DNA of 48,765 bases from Spirogloea muscicola. Its lineage: Eukaryota; Streptophyta; Zygnematophyceae; Spirogloeales; Spirogloeaceae. Shown one piece after another: positions 1 to 10,600 of this stretch. The notes beneath the pieces are model-generated. The model ran no database searches and was not told where the DNA came from. It saw nothing but the letters and a program-made list of their open reading frames with translations. The stretch is taken from NCBI GenBank assembly GCA_009602725.1, contig WELB01000024.1:463450-512214 (forward strand). Direction: 5' to 3'. Made by a program: the position numbers and the translations under genes. Each line of letters begins with the position of its first letter. The stretch's first letter is position 1.

Positions 1-480
1 GGGTGTTACGGGGGTCGGTGGTCCTCGTTACTTTCGCTGCTGGCCTCTCAAGCTGACCAGCGTCGCCGGGAACGGGGTGCAGCCCTTCCCGGTGGCTCGG
101 TGCCTTTGGGTCTTGTGTCCTGCTACCGTATGCGCTTGTCTATGTCCCTACAGCGGTCCCAGGCGATTGCTTTGCATCGCCGGGCTGGTCGCGCCCTTGC
201 AGCAGCCTCTGGTTTGCGCAGCGGGGTTGCTCTTCCTCCCCTCAGCTCATGTAGCTGCTAGATGCTAGCTGCTACGTCATAAGATGTGCTTACCTCTGTA
301 CTTGGCCATACTGGCCTTCGACTGTTTCAAATACACGAAATTTTCTCCGCTCATCTGACTTCCTACTGCTGACTCGGGGGTATTGAGGGCGCCCTGTCTG
401 CCTAGCCTTTGGCTCCGTCATGAACACCTGTATGCATCTGGCTGGCAGTTTACAGGCCGATTTTTAAACATCAGCAGCCG
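1..480 (+). mobile_element. Non-LTR retrotransposon 3' ends (two nested tails)
   Basis: This gene-less start of the window holds two retroelement tails. Roughly 120-264 read in frame as the LINE C-terminal region seen elsewhere in the window, with the pieces RMRL-x-MSLQRS and GRALAAASGLRSGVALPPLSS. Then 281-345 carry a 3'UTR motif (AGATGTGCTT, then TACTTGGCC, then AATACACG) that recurs at 21366-21430 and 41165-41225. From about 357 a second copy begins with the conserved protein end L-L-L-T-R-G-Y-stop. It is followed by a tail (TCATGAACACC ... CAGCAGCCGC) that recurs at 36245-36310 and 45422-45485. No intact reading frame is present. The tail stops about 100 bases before the start codon of the next gene. 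Confidence 0.7.
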
Positions 481-582
481 CTACTTCTACCCTCTTCCCA
501 AATCCCCAAACCCCGGCAAGCCCCTGAAGTTCCGCCTGAGCCGCAGCCGCCGCCGCCGTCGCCGCCGCCGAGCGCTGCGCCC

Positions 583-2048
583 ATGTGGAAGCAGCGCTGC
601 GTGGCGCTGCCGGCCGCCAGCCGCGGCTGCCACCTCGTCACGCGGCAGGTCCGCCCGCACGCCCGGGCCGCGCCAGCGCTCCGGGCTGGCCCCGGAGTCC
701 TGCCGCAGCTGACGGCGGCCGTCGCGCCGGCCCGTCTCCGAGCGCTTGTGCAGATCGTGAAGGATCTGGAGAAGGACCTGGCAGGCTTCAAGTGCGGCCT
801 CGCCCACCTGTTCCGTGAGTCCTCCCGATGCCACCGCTGCAACCCAGTGCCGGCGCGCCCGAGCCCACGCCAGCTTCATGCCCCACAGAAACTCGTTTCC
901 AGTCACGGCCTCGAGGGATCGTTTCAATTTGCGCCTATCAATGGTCCTGCTGCGCAAACACAGCTTGTCGGCGTAGCTTATATGCCCTGATCATTCGAAG
1001 TGTAGGCCTTGAGGCCAACCTTAAATGGGCTGGCTCGGAGTTGACGTTCGCTCCGGCCTGTGCCGCTCTCCTGGCCCCCTGGCTGCTGCAGTGCAGCACA
1101 CGAGCGCGTCTATCACGCTGAATGAGAACTACGACGCCGACGTCCGTGCCGACACCGAGACGTTCCTCAGTAGCATCGTGCCGGAGGTGCACAGTAGGAG
1201 ACACGGCATTCTCCATCACACCGGCAGCCAGGCTAGCCTTTGGCTTGAGCATTGCCGAGCGCCCGAAAGAGGCAGGCGTGCCGGAGCTTGGCGCAGCCCA
1301 CCTCAGGCTGATGTCTGAGGTGGGCTCTTGACGCCCAAACTCAAGCGCGTGCTTTGCTCCGCTGCCATAGGGCCGCAATGCCCCCTGGCGTCACACCATC
1401 GAGGGCCCTGACGACATGCCCGCGCACATCAAGTCCAGCATGCTTGGCTGCGAGCTCACGTGAGTGCCGGCCACCCGGCTGGCCGCGCCCTCCACCTGGA
1501 TGATATGGCCGAAGCAGGCTACGAGAAGAGCATGCGGCGATGGAAGCAACTCATCTGCAGGATAGTCTTGATGGTCCTATATGCGCTAAGTGAGGGCTGG
1601 TGACTCTCAGTAAAGCTGCAGATATATCATGCCCAGAGATGGCCCAGCGTTCTCAAGAAGCATGCTTATTGCATCATCCACCTCTGTGCTGGCTCCTCAT
1701 GACTGCGACATGACTCTCTTGCGGATGCAGGATTCCCATCACCGATGGCCGACTCAATCTGGGCACGTGGCAGGTTGTCCTGCACCTGACCTTACATTGC
1801 AAGCATATCAATAGGTCATTAGGCCTTGCTTATGCATCACTTGGTGTCAATTGCACATGCACAAGCCGGTTCTGCTATGCCCTCTCCCCCCAGCCTTGTA
1901 CTTGTTAGCGACACCCTGCAGGATTTGCATCACACAAGAGATGGTTGTTCTCCATGGGCAGGGCATCTGGCTCTGCGAGCACCGGGACAATGCAAGTTCT
2001 CGAAGTATTGTGGTGACAATGACTGGTGCTTCAACGACGGGTGCTTGA
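583..2048 (+). CDS. YjbQ/UPF0047 family protein (secondary thiamine-phosphate synthase family)
   Basis: Six exons: 583-648, 754-814, 1092-1186, 1371-1459, 1731-1773, 1962-2048. They join to 438 coding bases plus stop, 146 residues, the usual family length of about 140. Family landmarks appear in order: RGCHLVT near residue 15, [12 protein letters not shown] followed by [38 protein letters not shown] and GIWLCEHRD near the end. The family is a small homotrimeric beta-barrel enzyme; bacterial members have been annotated with thiamine-phosphate synthase side activity, but the physiological role is unsettled. I see no clear targeting peptide. Intron 1 (649-753) is 105 bases with no in-frame stop, so retaining it would insert 35 residues. 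I treat it as an intron because removal restores the family alignment. The gene runs tail to tail with the E2 gene. Confidence 0.9.
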
Positions 2049-2353
2049 GGCAGCCGCAACAATCTGTAACACCCATGGTTCTCTCAAACTCATCATGCTG
2101 CCATGATCATTGCCACACTCGCCTGGCACATGCTTGTAAAACACAAGTGTCGCTTACAATCAGGTGTCAAATTTGACACATGTAAATATATACTGCATTG
2201 GCATCTCATCCAATTTCTACGGGCCAGTGGGTCAGCAACTCAGCAAGAAAGAGCCTGCATAGGGACAAAGCTACACAAAGCAAGTGCTTCAGAGCTTGAG
2301 GTGTTCTGTGAGGTTGCCCGCTATGTGTAGTCACAATATGTCTATCTCTACGC
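2049..2353. other. Convergent 3' intergenic region
   Basis: This 305-base gap separates two stop codons facing each other. TGTAA motifs, the usual chlorophyte polyadenylation signal, occur on the plus strand at about 2134 and 2181. One also occurs on the minus strand at about 2154, so the two transcripts may overlap. Nothing else is recognised. Confidence 0.45.
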
Positions 2354-4448
2354 TTACTCCACAATGCCATAGGCCTTCAGCACCTTGCGAAGCAGCAGCG
2401 CCGCTATTGCCACTGCCAGTGCAGCTGCCAGGCACGTGAGGGCACGGTCACTTGGCTGCTGCTTTGCCAGCACCATCTGTGCACCTGTTGCTAAGGCAGG
2501 CATCACCTGGCACCCATGAGGAAGATCCGGCTGGGTTGGCGTCGGGCTGGTGTCTGACATCCCAGTACTAAGGACAGCATGTCTAGTATCAATTGCACAA
2601 CCAGCATCAAGGACCTGCTCCTTGGTAGGAGGAGGTAGGCCATCAGCGAGTGCACTGCGGCAGGCATCTACTTGAGGCCTGATGTCATCAGCAGGTCCCA
2701 CCAGCGGCCCACTTTCCCTAGACACACCAGGTTCTAGAGCAATTTCCGCTTCTCGTGTCACTTCTTCTTCCACTCCATTTGTTTCTCTCTGCACCATATT
2801 TGGGCTTGGGCTTGACTCTGAGACCCGTTGGATGTCAGGTATGGGCGGGGCAGTCTCCAACATCTGCTGATGAAGCTGAACAATGGCAGCATATGCAAAT
2901 TTGTATTGGCAAGGGTAATCATGGCCAAGCGCGGAATCATGCAAACTACAAGCAAACTAGCCAAGCACAAACAACCAGACCTGTCGTGTACGTAAAATGC
3001 ACCTGGCAGAAGTGCAGAGGAGCTATGAAGGAAATGCCATTTGACAAATTATTTACGGGGGGAGGGGAGGGGGGGGAGGTGAATCACAGTACCTCATCTA
3101 TTACCCTCTGGCAGGCTGGGCTGCCAAACTTGGGCGGTGCAAGCCGCGACTTGATGGCCAGCATCCTGCGCTCCTCCTTGGTATAGTCAAGCGAGCCCAA
3201 GGCTCCGTCGGGCTTGGTGGGGAGGAACGCAATCAGAGCAACAAGAGCAGTCCTGACTGAAGAGATGACCACAGGGGCAAATGAAAATCAGAAGCTGTTG
3301 GTGGCATGGCAAACACTGGCTGGACTGCCGCTGCAACATGAAGAAGGACAGTGTGTGATGCTAGTCCACCCCACTACAATCTATGACGAAGACGCAAGCT
3401 GCAGTCCCTCACAGCACCTGATCCAGCTCTAATGAAAATGGTGCAGCTGCTTTCATGAAAGGAGGTAAAAGCCCCTCTGACTAACAGCAAGTCACTTGTG
3501 ATTGCAAACACTTTCCTGCACATGAGAAGTTACAAAAGGACATACGTATTGAGGAGCAGAGATTGGACTTACTACTCCAGGAGGGCTGCCAGTGTTCTGG
3601 GTGGTGCTGAGAGATGCTCAGGCATATCTTGCTTTGGACCTCGAACCTGCCACTGGGCTGAGCCAATAAAGACCAGAATAGTGAACCACATTGATGTGCA
3701 ACACAGGACAATGCAACTCCATATGGCAGTCATGAATACTTTTAAATACTGCTCTTAGGTGACATCCTTAGCAGTTGCCAGGGAGCCCAGCACTACATCC
3801 ATAATACACAACAGGGCGGTTAGTGCAATAAGTTATAGAACGCAATGTTCGTACCGAGAGGAGCATGAAGGCAGGAGGCTTGAAGGGGTACTCGGCAGGG
3901 AGTATTATCCGCCCATGGTAGATGCCACCCTCAAATTCCGTGTCACGTGGCCCGTGGATCGCAAATTGCCACTCGAATATGTCCTCCTGATTAGGGATGA
4001 TTTCAGCGTCACAACTCCTGGTTTTACTCTAGACAAAGCACGTAGCAACATATGCTGATCGAGGCAAGGGGACTGGTGCCATGTGCTGCTACCTGATCCA
4101 TTGCCTAGATGCCTCCGAAAAGGAGACTGTAGGAGTCCAGACTGCAGGCAGTCTACAGACTGCAGGACTACAGTCTGCGATAACTGTATCCCGCGGCTTA
4201 CGCCCCCTGTCGTGCGGACGCCCGCTTGCCGTTGCAGGTGGCACAGCGTGGGAGGGGCTCGTGAGAGCCGCCACCAAGTCGGCCAGCGCAGCCTGCGACA
4301 GGATGGCGGTGGTGCCGCTTACCTCCAGGGGCATGGAGGAGTAGTCCCGGCTGGGGTCGCGGCGCATCTCCTTGACCTCTTGCAGGATGCGCTTGACGGC
4401 CGGGTTCTTGAGGTTGTACTGCGGCTTGGCGTCGTCGGCGGCCGCCAT
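2354..4448 (-). CDS. ER-membrane ubiquitin-conjugating enzyme E2, UBE2J1/UBC32 type
   Basis: Five exons on the minus strand: 4448-4323, 3986-3855, 3657-3573, 3256-3093, 2875-2354. The product is 342 residues. It transfers ubiquitin in ER-associated degradation and is tail-anchored in the ER membrane. Residues 10-20 read YNLKNPAVKR, the J-family N-terminus, followed by FEWQFAIHGP, GGIYHGRIILP and YPFKPP. The active-site cysteine is Cys98 in KICLSIS, followed by HHPEHWQPSWSIRTAL. After the fold come GSLDYTKEERR and a low-complexity acidic/proline linker. A hydrophobic anchor follows at about 314-331, with basic residues (RK-x-x-K) after it. One oddity: the residue equivalent to the catalytic Asn of the family TxNGRF motif is Ser88 (PSGRF). 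All exon joins are GT-AG and in phase. The start ATG precedes AAADDAKPQ; no upstream in-frame ATG is nearby. Confidence 0.93.
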
Positions 4449-5300
4449 GACGGCCGGCCGGGGGGCGACGCCCCCGGGAGGAGGCCGTGGCCCCGGCAGC
4501 GGCCTCCCCGAGCGCCGGCTGCGGGGGCCGCACCACCCGCAAAAGCCCCGTCGCCAGCGGCAGAGGTACTGTCTCAGATGGGATCAGCGCGGATGGCAGG
4601 GACGCCGGCTTGACCACACCGCGATTCACGAGCGGCGGCTCCTGGCAGCTCCCTCAGGCACGCCGCCACCGCCGCGGCTGTCGCCGCCGCTGGCGCCACC
4701 CCCGTCCCCGCCGCCACCGCCGCCGCGACTGCCGCCACGCGTGGCGAGCCTGGAGGCAGAGCGCGCGACGGCGGCGGCGGCGGCGACGGCGCTGCTAATG
4801 ACCGCCAGGCTCTGCAGCCGTGTCCTCGGAGCATAGAGCGGCCGGCCAGAGACCGGAACCGGGCCCTCTTCACACTTCCGGCCTCGATATTACACCGTGG
4901 CCTGGACTTGAAGTCGAGCGCCTGTCAGGGCCGTCAAGGGCCTGTAGCATCCGCAGCGGCAGGATTTAGGGCCGACTCGGCCCTAGCGCGTCGCGGTGCG
5001 GGTGAAAGGCTTGTATGTGGGAAAGCATTCCCTGACTGATTCACACAGGTGGCCCGGGCGCGGGGCAGGCCGGAAGGTCGCCCGGCCCTGGCGACGCCTC
5101 CGATTGGCTGGCCGGCTGGCTGGCTGGCGCCTCTGATTCGCCACTCGCCCCGGAGCGACGTGGCGCTCAGCTGTCGAGAAAAGGCCTCCCTATAGCGGCG
5201 GGTGCAGCCGGGCAAGCTGCCCGTTATGTCGTCGACAACTATATAGGTCGGTAGCCTGGCCTGCCCCCAAGCCGGCCCCCTTGGCTTGGGGGGGCCGGCT
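4449..5300. other. GC-rich 5' flank of the E2 gene
   Basis: This stretch is CpG- and CCG-rich (4680-4800 is strongly so) and carries only chance open frames on both strands. Around 5100-5125 there is an ATTGGCTGGC box (inverted CCAAT) followed by GGCTGGCTGGC repeats. A TATATAGG sequence lies at about 5240. A 12-bp perfect palindrome spans 5269-5301. I see no gene; it is probably the promoter region of the minus-strand E2 gene. Confidence 0.4.
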
Positions 5301-5301
5301 T
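5269..5301. repeat. Perfect 12-bp inverted repeat
   Basis: AAGCCGGCCCCC at 5269-5280 is matched by its reverse complement at 5290-5301, with a 9-base spacer. It sits at the boundary between the GC-rich E2 flank and the retroelement cluster. Confidence 0.75.
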
Positions 5302-5303
5302 GT

Positions 5304-5662
5304 TCCGCCGTGCCGTTCACTCTTTTTTGGGCTGGCTATTCCTGCCCCTATCCTCAGTCAATCTGGCCGCGCTTCTTCTGTCCTCAATGGGCGAGCACTT
5401 TCATCTTGGGGGTCGCATGCGGAGAAAGGCGCGTGGTGCACATGTACCAGAAAGGAAGGTGCTCGCCCATTGAGAAGAGGGGCTGGCAAAGCCAACCCAA
5501 AAAGAATGGACAATGTTCAAAGCCAAAGAAAGAGGTGCTGAAAAAGGACTACACTACAAAGTGCAAGACGGTGCAGAGGGAGATGCAGATGGCTGTTCAG
5601 TATCCACGTGTGAGCAACAGCAGATCAGAGTAACTCGGAGCAGGAGAAGCGGCACTTTGCCG
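5304..5662 (-). mobile_element. LINE 3' end with inverted pair of hairpin modules
   Basis: Two copies of the GGCTGG/CCAGCC hairpin module face each other. A minus-sense arm lies at 5310-5400, ending GGGCGAGCAC. A plus-sense arm lies at 5459-5530, starting GTGCTCGCCC. The right arm continues at 5540-5662 into a minus-strand LINE C-terminus that ends L-T-R-G-Y-stop (TAC TGA on the minus strand near 5595). The segment 5459-5662 is nearly the same as 47705-47903. There is an ambiguous base at 5663. The frame is broken and the copy is 5'-truncated. Confidence 0.7.
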
Positions 5663-5970
5663 NGCCAATACATTGTTCAGGCAGAGTCGAGTGCAGACTA
5701 AACAATGCTATATAATACGGAGACCTAATCTAAGGTACCTAAGATGACATTAGTACCCACGGGTGAGCACAAACAAATCTGACAAGCTAACTTGGGGAGC
5801 TGGAGCGCCGCCACGAAAGCCGGAGGCCTGACTTAGAGCGCGCCCTGCACGTTGATGAAGAGCTGGAGGAGATACAACCAGCCACTGCCAAAGGCCCCGT
5901 GTACGTCAACGGCCAGTGCCGCGAAGGCATCGCCTGGAGGGTGGTCAAAGTACTTGCGCTCCTTACAGCT
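5663..5970 (-). mobile_element. LINE 3' fragment, tail subfamily b
   Basis: Read on the minus strand, this holds the protein pieces VDVHGAFGSGWL (about 5880-5925) and FVCAHPWVLM. The second is a shifted form of the FVLTRGY end at about 5750-5775. A distinct 3'UTR (5665-5745) follows, containing GGTCTCCGTATTATA and CTGAACAATGTATTGG. The same tail recurs at 46946-47153, partially at 46023-46090, and its start in inverted form at 35408-35500. An internal deletion joins the GAFG block to the tail. Confidence 0.7.
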
Positions 5971-6480
5971 GGGTGACTGCGTTGTTTATGTCAAAAGGGC
6001 ACAAGTAGTGACAAAGCTGGGGGCTACACAAAGCGAAGCCCCAGGCTAAGTGGGGCTGAGCTGACTGAGCGACAACCACAGCTGGAGGGTATCTCAATAA
6101 TCGTCCAGCGAGCACATATAGGACCAGCCAGGCTACCATTGGGAGCCGGAGCACCGCAAGCCAGTACACTATGTAAGTAGGAAAGAATTTTTACAGGGGC
6201 TACGTTTACAAAACAAAAAACACAACTGAAGGGTAGCAAGCGGAGTAATCGCCCGATTCATGCCTTTGGGGGCTGGCCTCTCACATGGAGATGCCAGGGC
6301 TTTCCGGCCCCTTCAAACCTTGTCCATCTTTTCGGGCTGGCCTCGCTCTTGCTCCCCTCGGAAGTTGTAGCTCTGCCACTGGAAGAAGTAAGATCCTCGA
6401 AAGGGGGAGCTTGGAAGAGCTTATTTCTTACGGAAGAGCTTTCCCAAAGCTTTCCCGTAAAATGATCACTCATAACCTCT
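5971..6480. repeat. Degenerate repeat with a hairpin-module relic
   Basis: A hairpin-module relic lies at about 6310-6365 (CCGGCCCCTT, CCTTGTCCA, then GGGCTGGCCTC). The rest of 5971-6300 has no recognisable coding signal. Confidence 0.4.
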
Positions 6481-6484
6481 AGTG

Positions 6485-6960
6485 AGGAGCCGCAAACCAG
6501 AAGACTAGAAGCGCGGAAAGCAATCCCCCCAACGAAAGCCAGAGGCTGCAGCTAAAGCACGGCCACGACGCAGATGCCAGGCGTGGGCCATGGACCGCTG
6601 GAGTGATCTGAACAGGCGAATGCGAAACACCTGCACTAGCGAGCCAGCAGCGTTGAAGGCGTCTGCTTGCCTCGCCTGCGGGACACAGCGCGTCGCGCAA
6701 GCCGGCCCAATATGTCAAGCCACTGAGACCCGAAAGCCCCGTGCACATCTATGGCCAGTGGGACGTACTCGTCCCTGTACTGGACGAGCTTACAGAGGAA
6801 GGAGTGAGTTCTTCCAAGACTATGCAAGTATCATGCAGGATAATCACTTAGTAACCTCTTCTTAGCAGCCTGAAGTTAGAAAGACTACCCCCCCAAGGAC
6901 CAGTCCCCTTGACGAAAGCCAGAGGCTGCAGATAGAGCACAGCCAGCACGCAGGTGCAAG
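6485..6960 (-). mobile_element. LINE C-terminal fragment
   Basis: On the minus strand about 6640-6790 read YVPLAIDVHGAFGSQWLDIL followed by GRLARRAVSRR. This is the block following the nuclease-like region in the other copies. It has no start and no 5' part. Flanking sequence up to 6960 resembles the tails of other copies (CCAGAGGCTGCAG twice). Confidence 0.7.
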
Positions 6961-6984
6961 GCGTTAGCCATGCTCAGGTATGTG

Positions 6985-7435
6985 CTTCAGCGCTTTTCTT
7001 CTTTTTTTGGCCCCTTCGGGCCTCGTCGATTCTTTGCGGCCTGGCTTTTCAAAGAAGAATTGCGCGCCCATAGAGAAGAGGGCTGGCAAAGCCAGCCCAA
7101 AAAGAATGAACAATGTCCAAAGCCAAAGAAAGAGAAAGCGCGGCCAGATTGACTGGTGGCTGGGAAAGAAAGAGGTGCCGTAAAAGGACTACACTACCAA
7201 ACACGACAACGCACTAGGGACCTCAGTGCCCTCGAGTGAGCAACAGCAGGTCGGAGTAGCTCGTTGCTGGGAAGGAGGCACTCCGCCGAGACCCAGAGGC
7301 AGCGGCCATAGCACGTCCTGCTCGCCTGTAGACGGCCTTGGGCAAGGGATCGTTGGAACGATACCGCCAGGCGCATGCGGAAGACCTGGGCTAATGAACC
7401 GGCGGCGTTGAAGCCGGGCGGCGTCACTCTCGCCC
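6985..7435 (-). mobile_element. LINE 3' end with hairpin module
   Basis: Minus-strand C-terminal residues PGFNAAGSLAQVFRMRLAVS are encoded at about 7360-7420, followed by frame-broken sequence towards 7200. The downstream 3'UTR holds a GGCTGGCAAAGCCAGCC hairpin at 7081-7097, and a facing module lies at 7005-7060. The element ends about 250 bases upstream of the ARP4 start codon. Confidence 0.7.
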
Positions 7436-7684
7436 GACGTCAAATTAGTCTTCTTCAAGTTAGTGCTCCCAACGCCGGTCTGCAATCCCTCGGCCGCCAC
7501 CGCGGCCACCCCGCCGCACTCCCGGCACGCCGCGGCCCGCACCCGAGCTCCAGCGGCCATGCCGGCAGCTCCAGCGCTGGAGACGCGGCCGCGCCGCCAA
7601 GGCCTTGTCGCCGCCGCCGCCCGCCGAGGCCTTCAGCGCCGCCGCTGAGCGCTGCGGCCTGCCAGCGGCGCCGCAGCGGCCACC

Positions 7685-10600
7685 ATGTACGGTGGAGGTG
7701 AGCTGCTTTCCCAGCTGGCCTCAGCTTTCAAGACATAATAGCTGTGCGAGGACCAGCCGTCGGGCCGGAGGCGCGCAGGCCCGTCTTCCGGCAGGGCAGG
7801 ATCGACGGCAGGGGCGCTTGCCTGAGCCCCTGCGATGGTGCTCACCCGAGCGGGGCGTCCGCCGCAGACGAGGTGTCGGCGATCGTGCTCGACTTGGGCT
7901 CCCACGCCATCAAGGCCGGCTACGCGGGCGAAGACTCCCCCAAGGCCGTCTTCCCCTCGGTGAGAGAAGGGGCTGCTGGAAGGTGGCTCGCTGCTGCTGC
8001 CTGTCCAGCCAGCGGGCCCATTGCCATTGGCAGCAGGAGGGCACGGCAATGGCTAACGACAAGGCCCACTGAGCTTCCTGCAGACCAAGCACCCCGTCCC
8101 TCAGAACCCCTGAGCATGAAAGCAGTGCCTACCAAACCCCAGGCTAACCTTGCTTGGCGCAGGCCGTCCTTCGGGACGGCCGACTTCAGCCATGACCTGA
8201 CTATACTCAGACGCGCCCACTCCCTGGGACGGGCCAGAGGGCTACGGCTCGACATAGATCTCCTGGCGCCGCCGTGGAGCTCCATGCACGCCCTTGTGGC
8301 CATCAAGCTCGTACAGCCGAAGCAGCAATAAGGACACAGACTCTTAGTTAGTACACCAATGCTGCAGGTTGTGGGCGTCGTTGCTCAGTCCGAGGCCGAC
8401 CATAATGGTGTCAGCCACCCAGCTGCCAATGGCAAGGAAGGCTCACAGCAGAAGGGCGCAAGGAAGCTCTATGCCGGGGCCTCTGCGCTGGGCTATCGGC
8501 GCGATCAGTGCGAGGTGGCTGCTCTTGAACATGCCCCTTCACTCCATTTGAAGTAGCCGTGCAGGTGCCTGCATTTCGAATATGCTCAATGGAAATCTTC
8601 TGCATCTGCATGCTCCAGGTTCTAAGCGAGCCACATCTTGCCACCATGCTCTTACGCCAATGAACATCCGTGCAGTGCAGGCCATTCCTGCTATGAAGGA
8701 TGGTCAAGTTGCAGACTGGGAGCTGGTGGAGGCCCTGTGGAATCACGCACTGAGGTGCGCCGAGCACAGCCTTGCCCACGCTCCAAGAAGCTTCTTCTTG
8801 CGATTGCATACACGTAGACCGCAAATGGCAAGGTCCCCATTCTGACAGGATAGCGGGCTCGGGAGTGTGCGCAGAGACAGGCTGCTCATCAACCCCCAGG
8901 AGCATCCTATGCTGCTGGCTGAGCCCTCCTTTGTCGCAGCGTCACTGCGAGAACGGTGAGTTGCACCTGCCGCCTTGAGGTGGGCAGCCACCATCCAGTA
9001 CTCGTAGCCCGACAGAAACAATTTTGTCCTCGGATATGTAGCGATTATAGCCATATATATCTGGCGCGAATAAGGCGGATATATAGCCCCTCTATTTAAT
9101 AGCTTATTACAACTTTTACTTTGACCTGCGGGTGTAACGTGGGCAGCTTTGTTGAGCCCATTTTCGAGACAGCCTGATGATAACAACTTTACCAAAGTCC
9201 ATGGCAGCGTGGCTACTGACCTGCAAAACCTGTGTGAGCAGGTGTGTTGAGCTCATGTTTGAGACACAGGCCGTGCCTGCACTTTTTCTCGCCAAGAATG
9301 CCGTGAGTTCGCAAATGTGCCTCCCTCGATATGACCTTGCACACTGTCTAGGGAGTCCACAGCATACTTGGCACTTAGAAGAGCCCACCTTGCAGCAGGC
9401 ACCACCTTGCATGGTGGCACTTGAAGGACTGAAGAAGACTGACGAAGCGCTTTGTCTTTCTTGAACCTGTCTTTGGCTCTTGGAGAGATAAGTGCATGCA
9501 CTTTTACCAGCGAGACGAAGGTGGCGGCGTTGGTAATATTGAGGCTCACACATTGTGTCATGCTACCCAACTTGCAGGTCCTGACTTCGTTCGCTTCAGC
9601 TCGGTCGACGGCACTTGTGGTGGACAGGTGAACGGACGCACTGAACAACTTGATTCAGCAGTCATTGGCAAGCAGCTCTGCAGCTTGTACAAAGCTTAGA
9701 AGGCAGGACATTGCTTGCACAGGAGCACTACGCTCTTCAGTCGTGCCTCAATGTAAAGTGCGCGTTCTGCAGCGTACACGATACTAATCTTGCAAACTGC
9801 TCACCATCCTTAGCGGAGGCTCTGGGACTACCATTGCTGCTGTCCACGATGGATATGTTCTGCAGAAGGTGTGAACGGTGTAGCTTGCTTGCACTCAGCC
9901 ACTTATTAGATTACTTCTTCTATGTGCACTGATAGTTGTGACTGCCACGCCCACCATCTAGAGCTTGGCACCCTATCCTGCCTTAGTGAGCCACTCTCCT
10001 TTGCTCAATGAGTACTGATGCAAAGTCACCATTCCTGCAATCATAGTCCATCGGGAGGACAGTGATCGGAGGAGATGTTTTGACGGAGTGCATGCTCAAG
10101 CTAATGGAAGGCAAAGGAGTCACGGTAAGCACCTAAGGCCACCGCACAAGTGCATGAGCAATGTATCCACTTAGACAAATGGGACAGCATTCGGACAGCC
10201 CGTGTCTCATTCGCAGAGTGCCTATCCTGGACGTGAGAAGTGTGACTGCTTCTTGCCGTGATTTTGCCTCGAAACCTGTCTCAGTGGGTGCAATAAGTAA
10301 TGTGACACCTTGCAACCTTTGGATCAGATCAGGCCTCGATATTCCTTCAAGCGGAAGGAGGTGCAGCCTGGGGAATTTGAGGTGCTCATCTGCAGTGTCC
10401 GCGCACCCTGCTTGACCTGCAGAACGTGCTTGCAACTTTTGGCAAGACCCACAAGTGGGATAGTATGCTCTCTTGTGCTCCAGTCAGACACTTCAGAAAT
10501 TTGAAATCTGCAGTCTCATGCTCAGGTTGTCAACCTGGAGTTCTCAAAGACTGCAGAATCCTATCGGGTGTACATGCAGGTTCATTTGTATATGCTATCC

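Noticed and set aside
4198-4873. Several Arg/Pro/Ala-rich open frames overlapping the first E2 exon and its flank
   Set aside because: They are frame shadows of CCG-rich sequence; the real exon 4323-4448 is fixed by the YNLKNPAVKR motif.
8102-8331. Coding extension of ARP4 inside intron 2
   Set aside because: The open frame there is not conserved; joining 7959 to 8368 gives the family sequence VFPSVVG.
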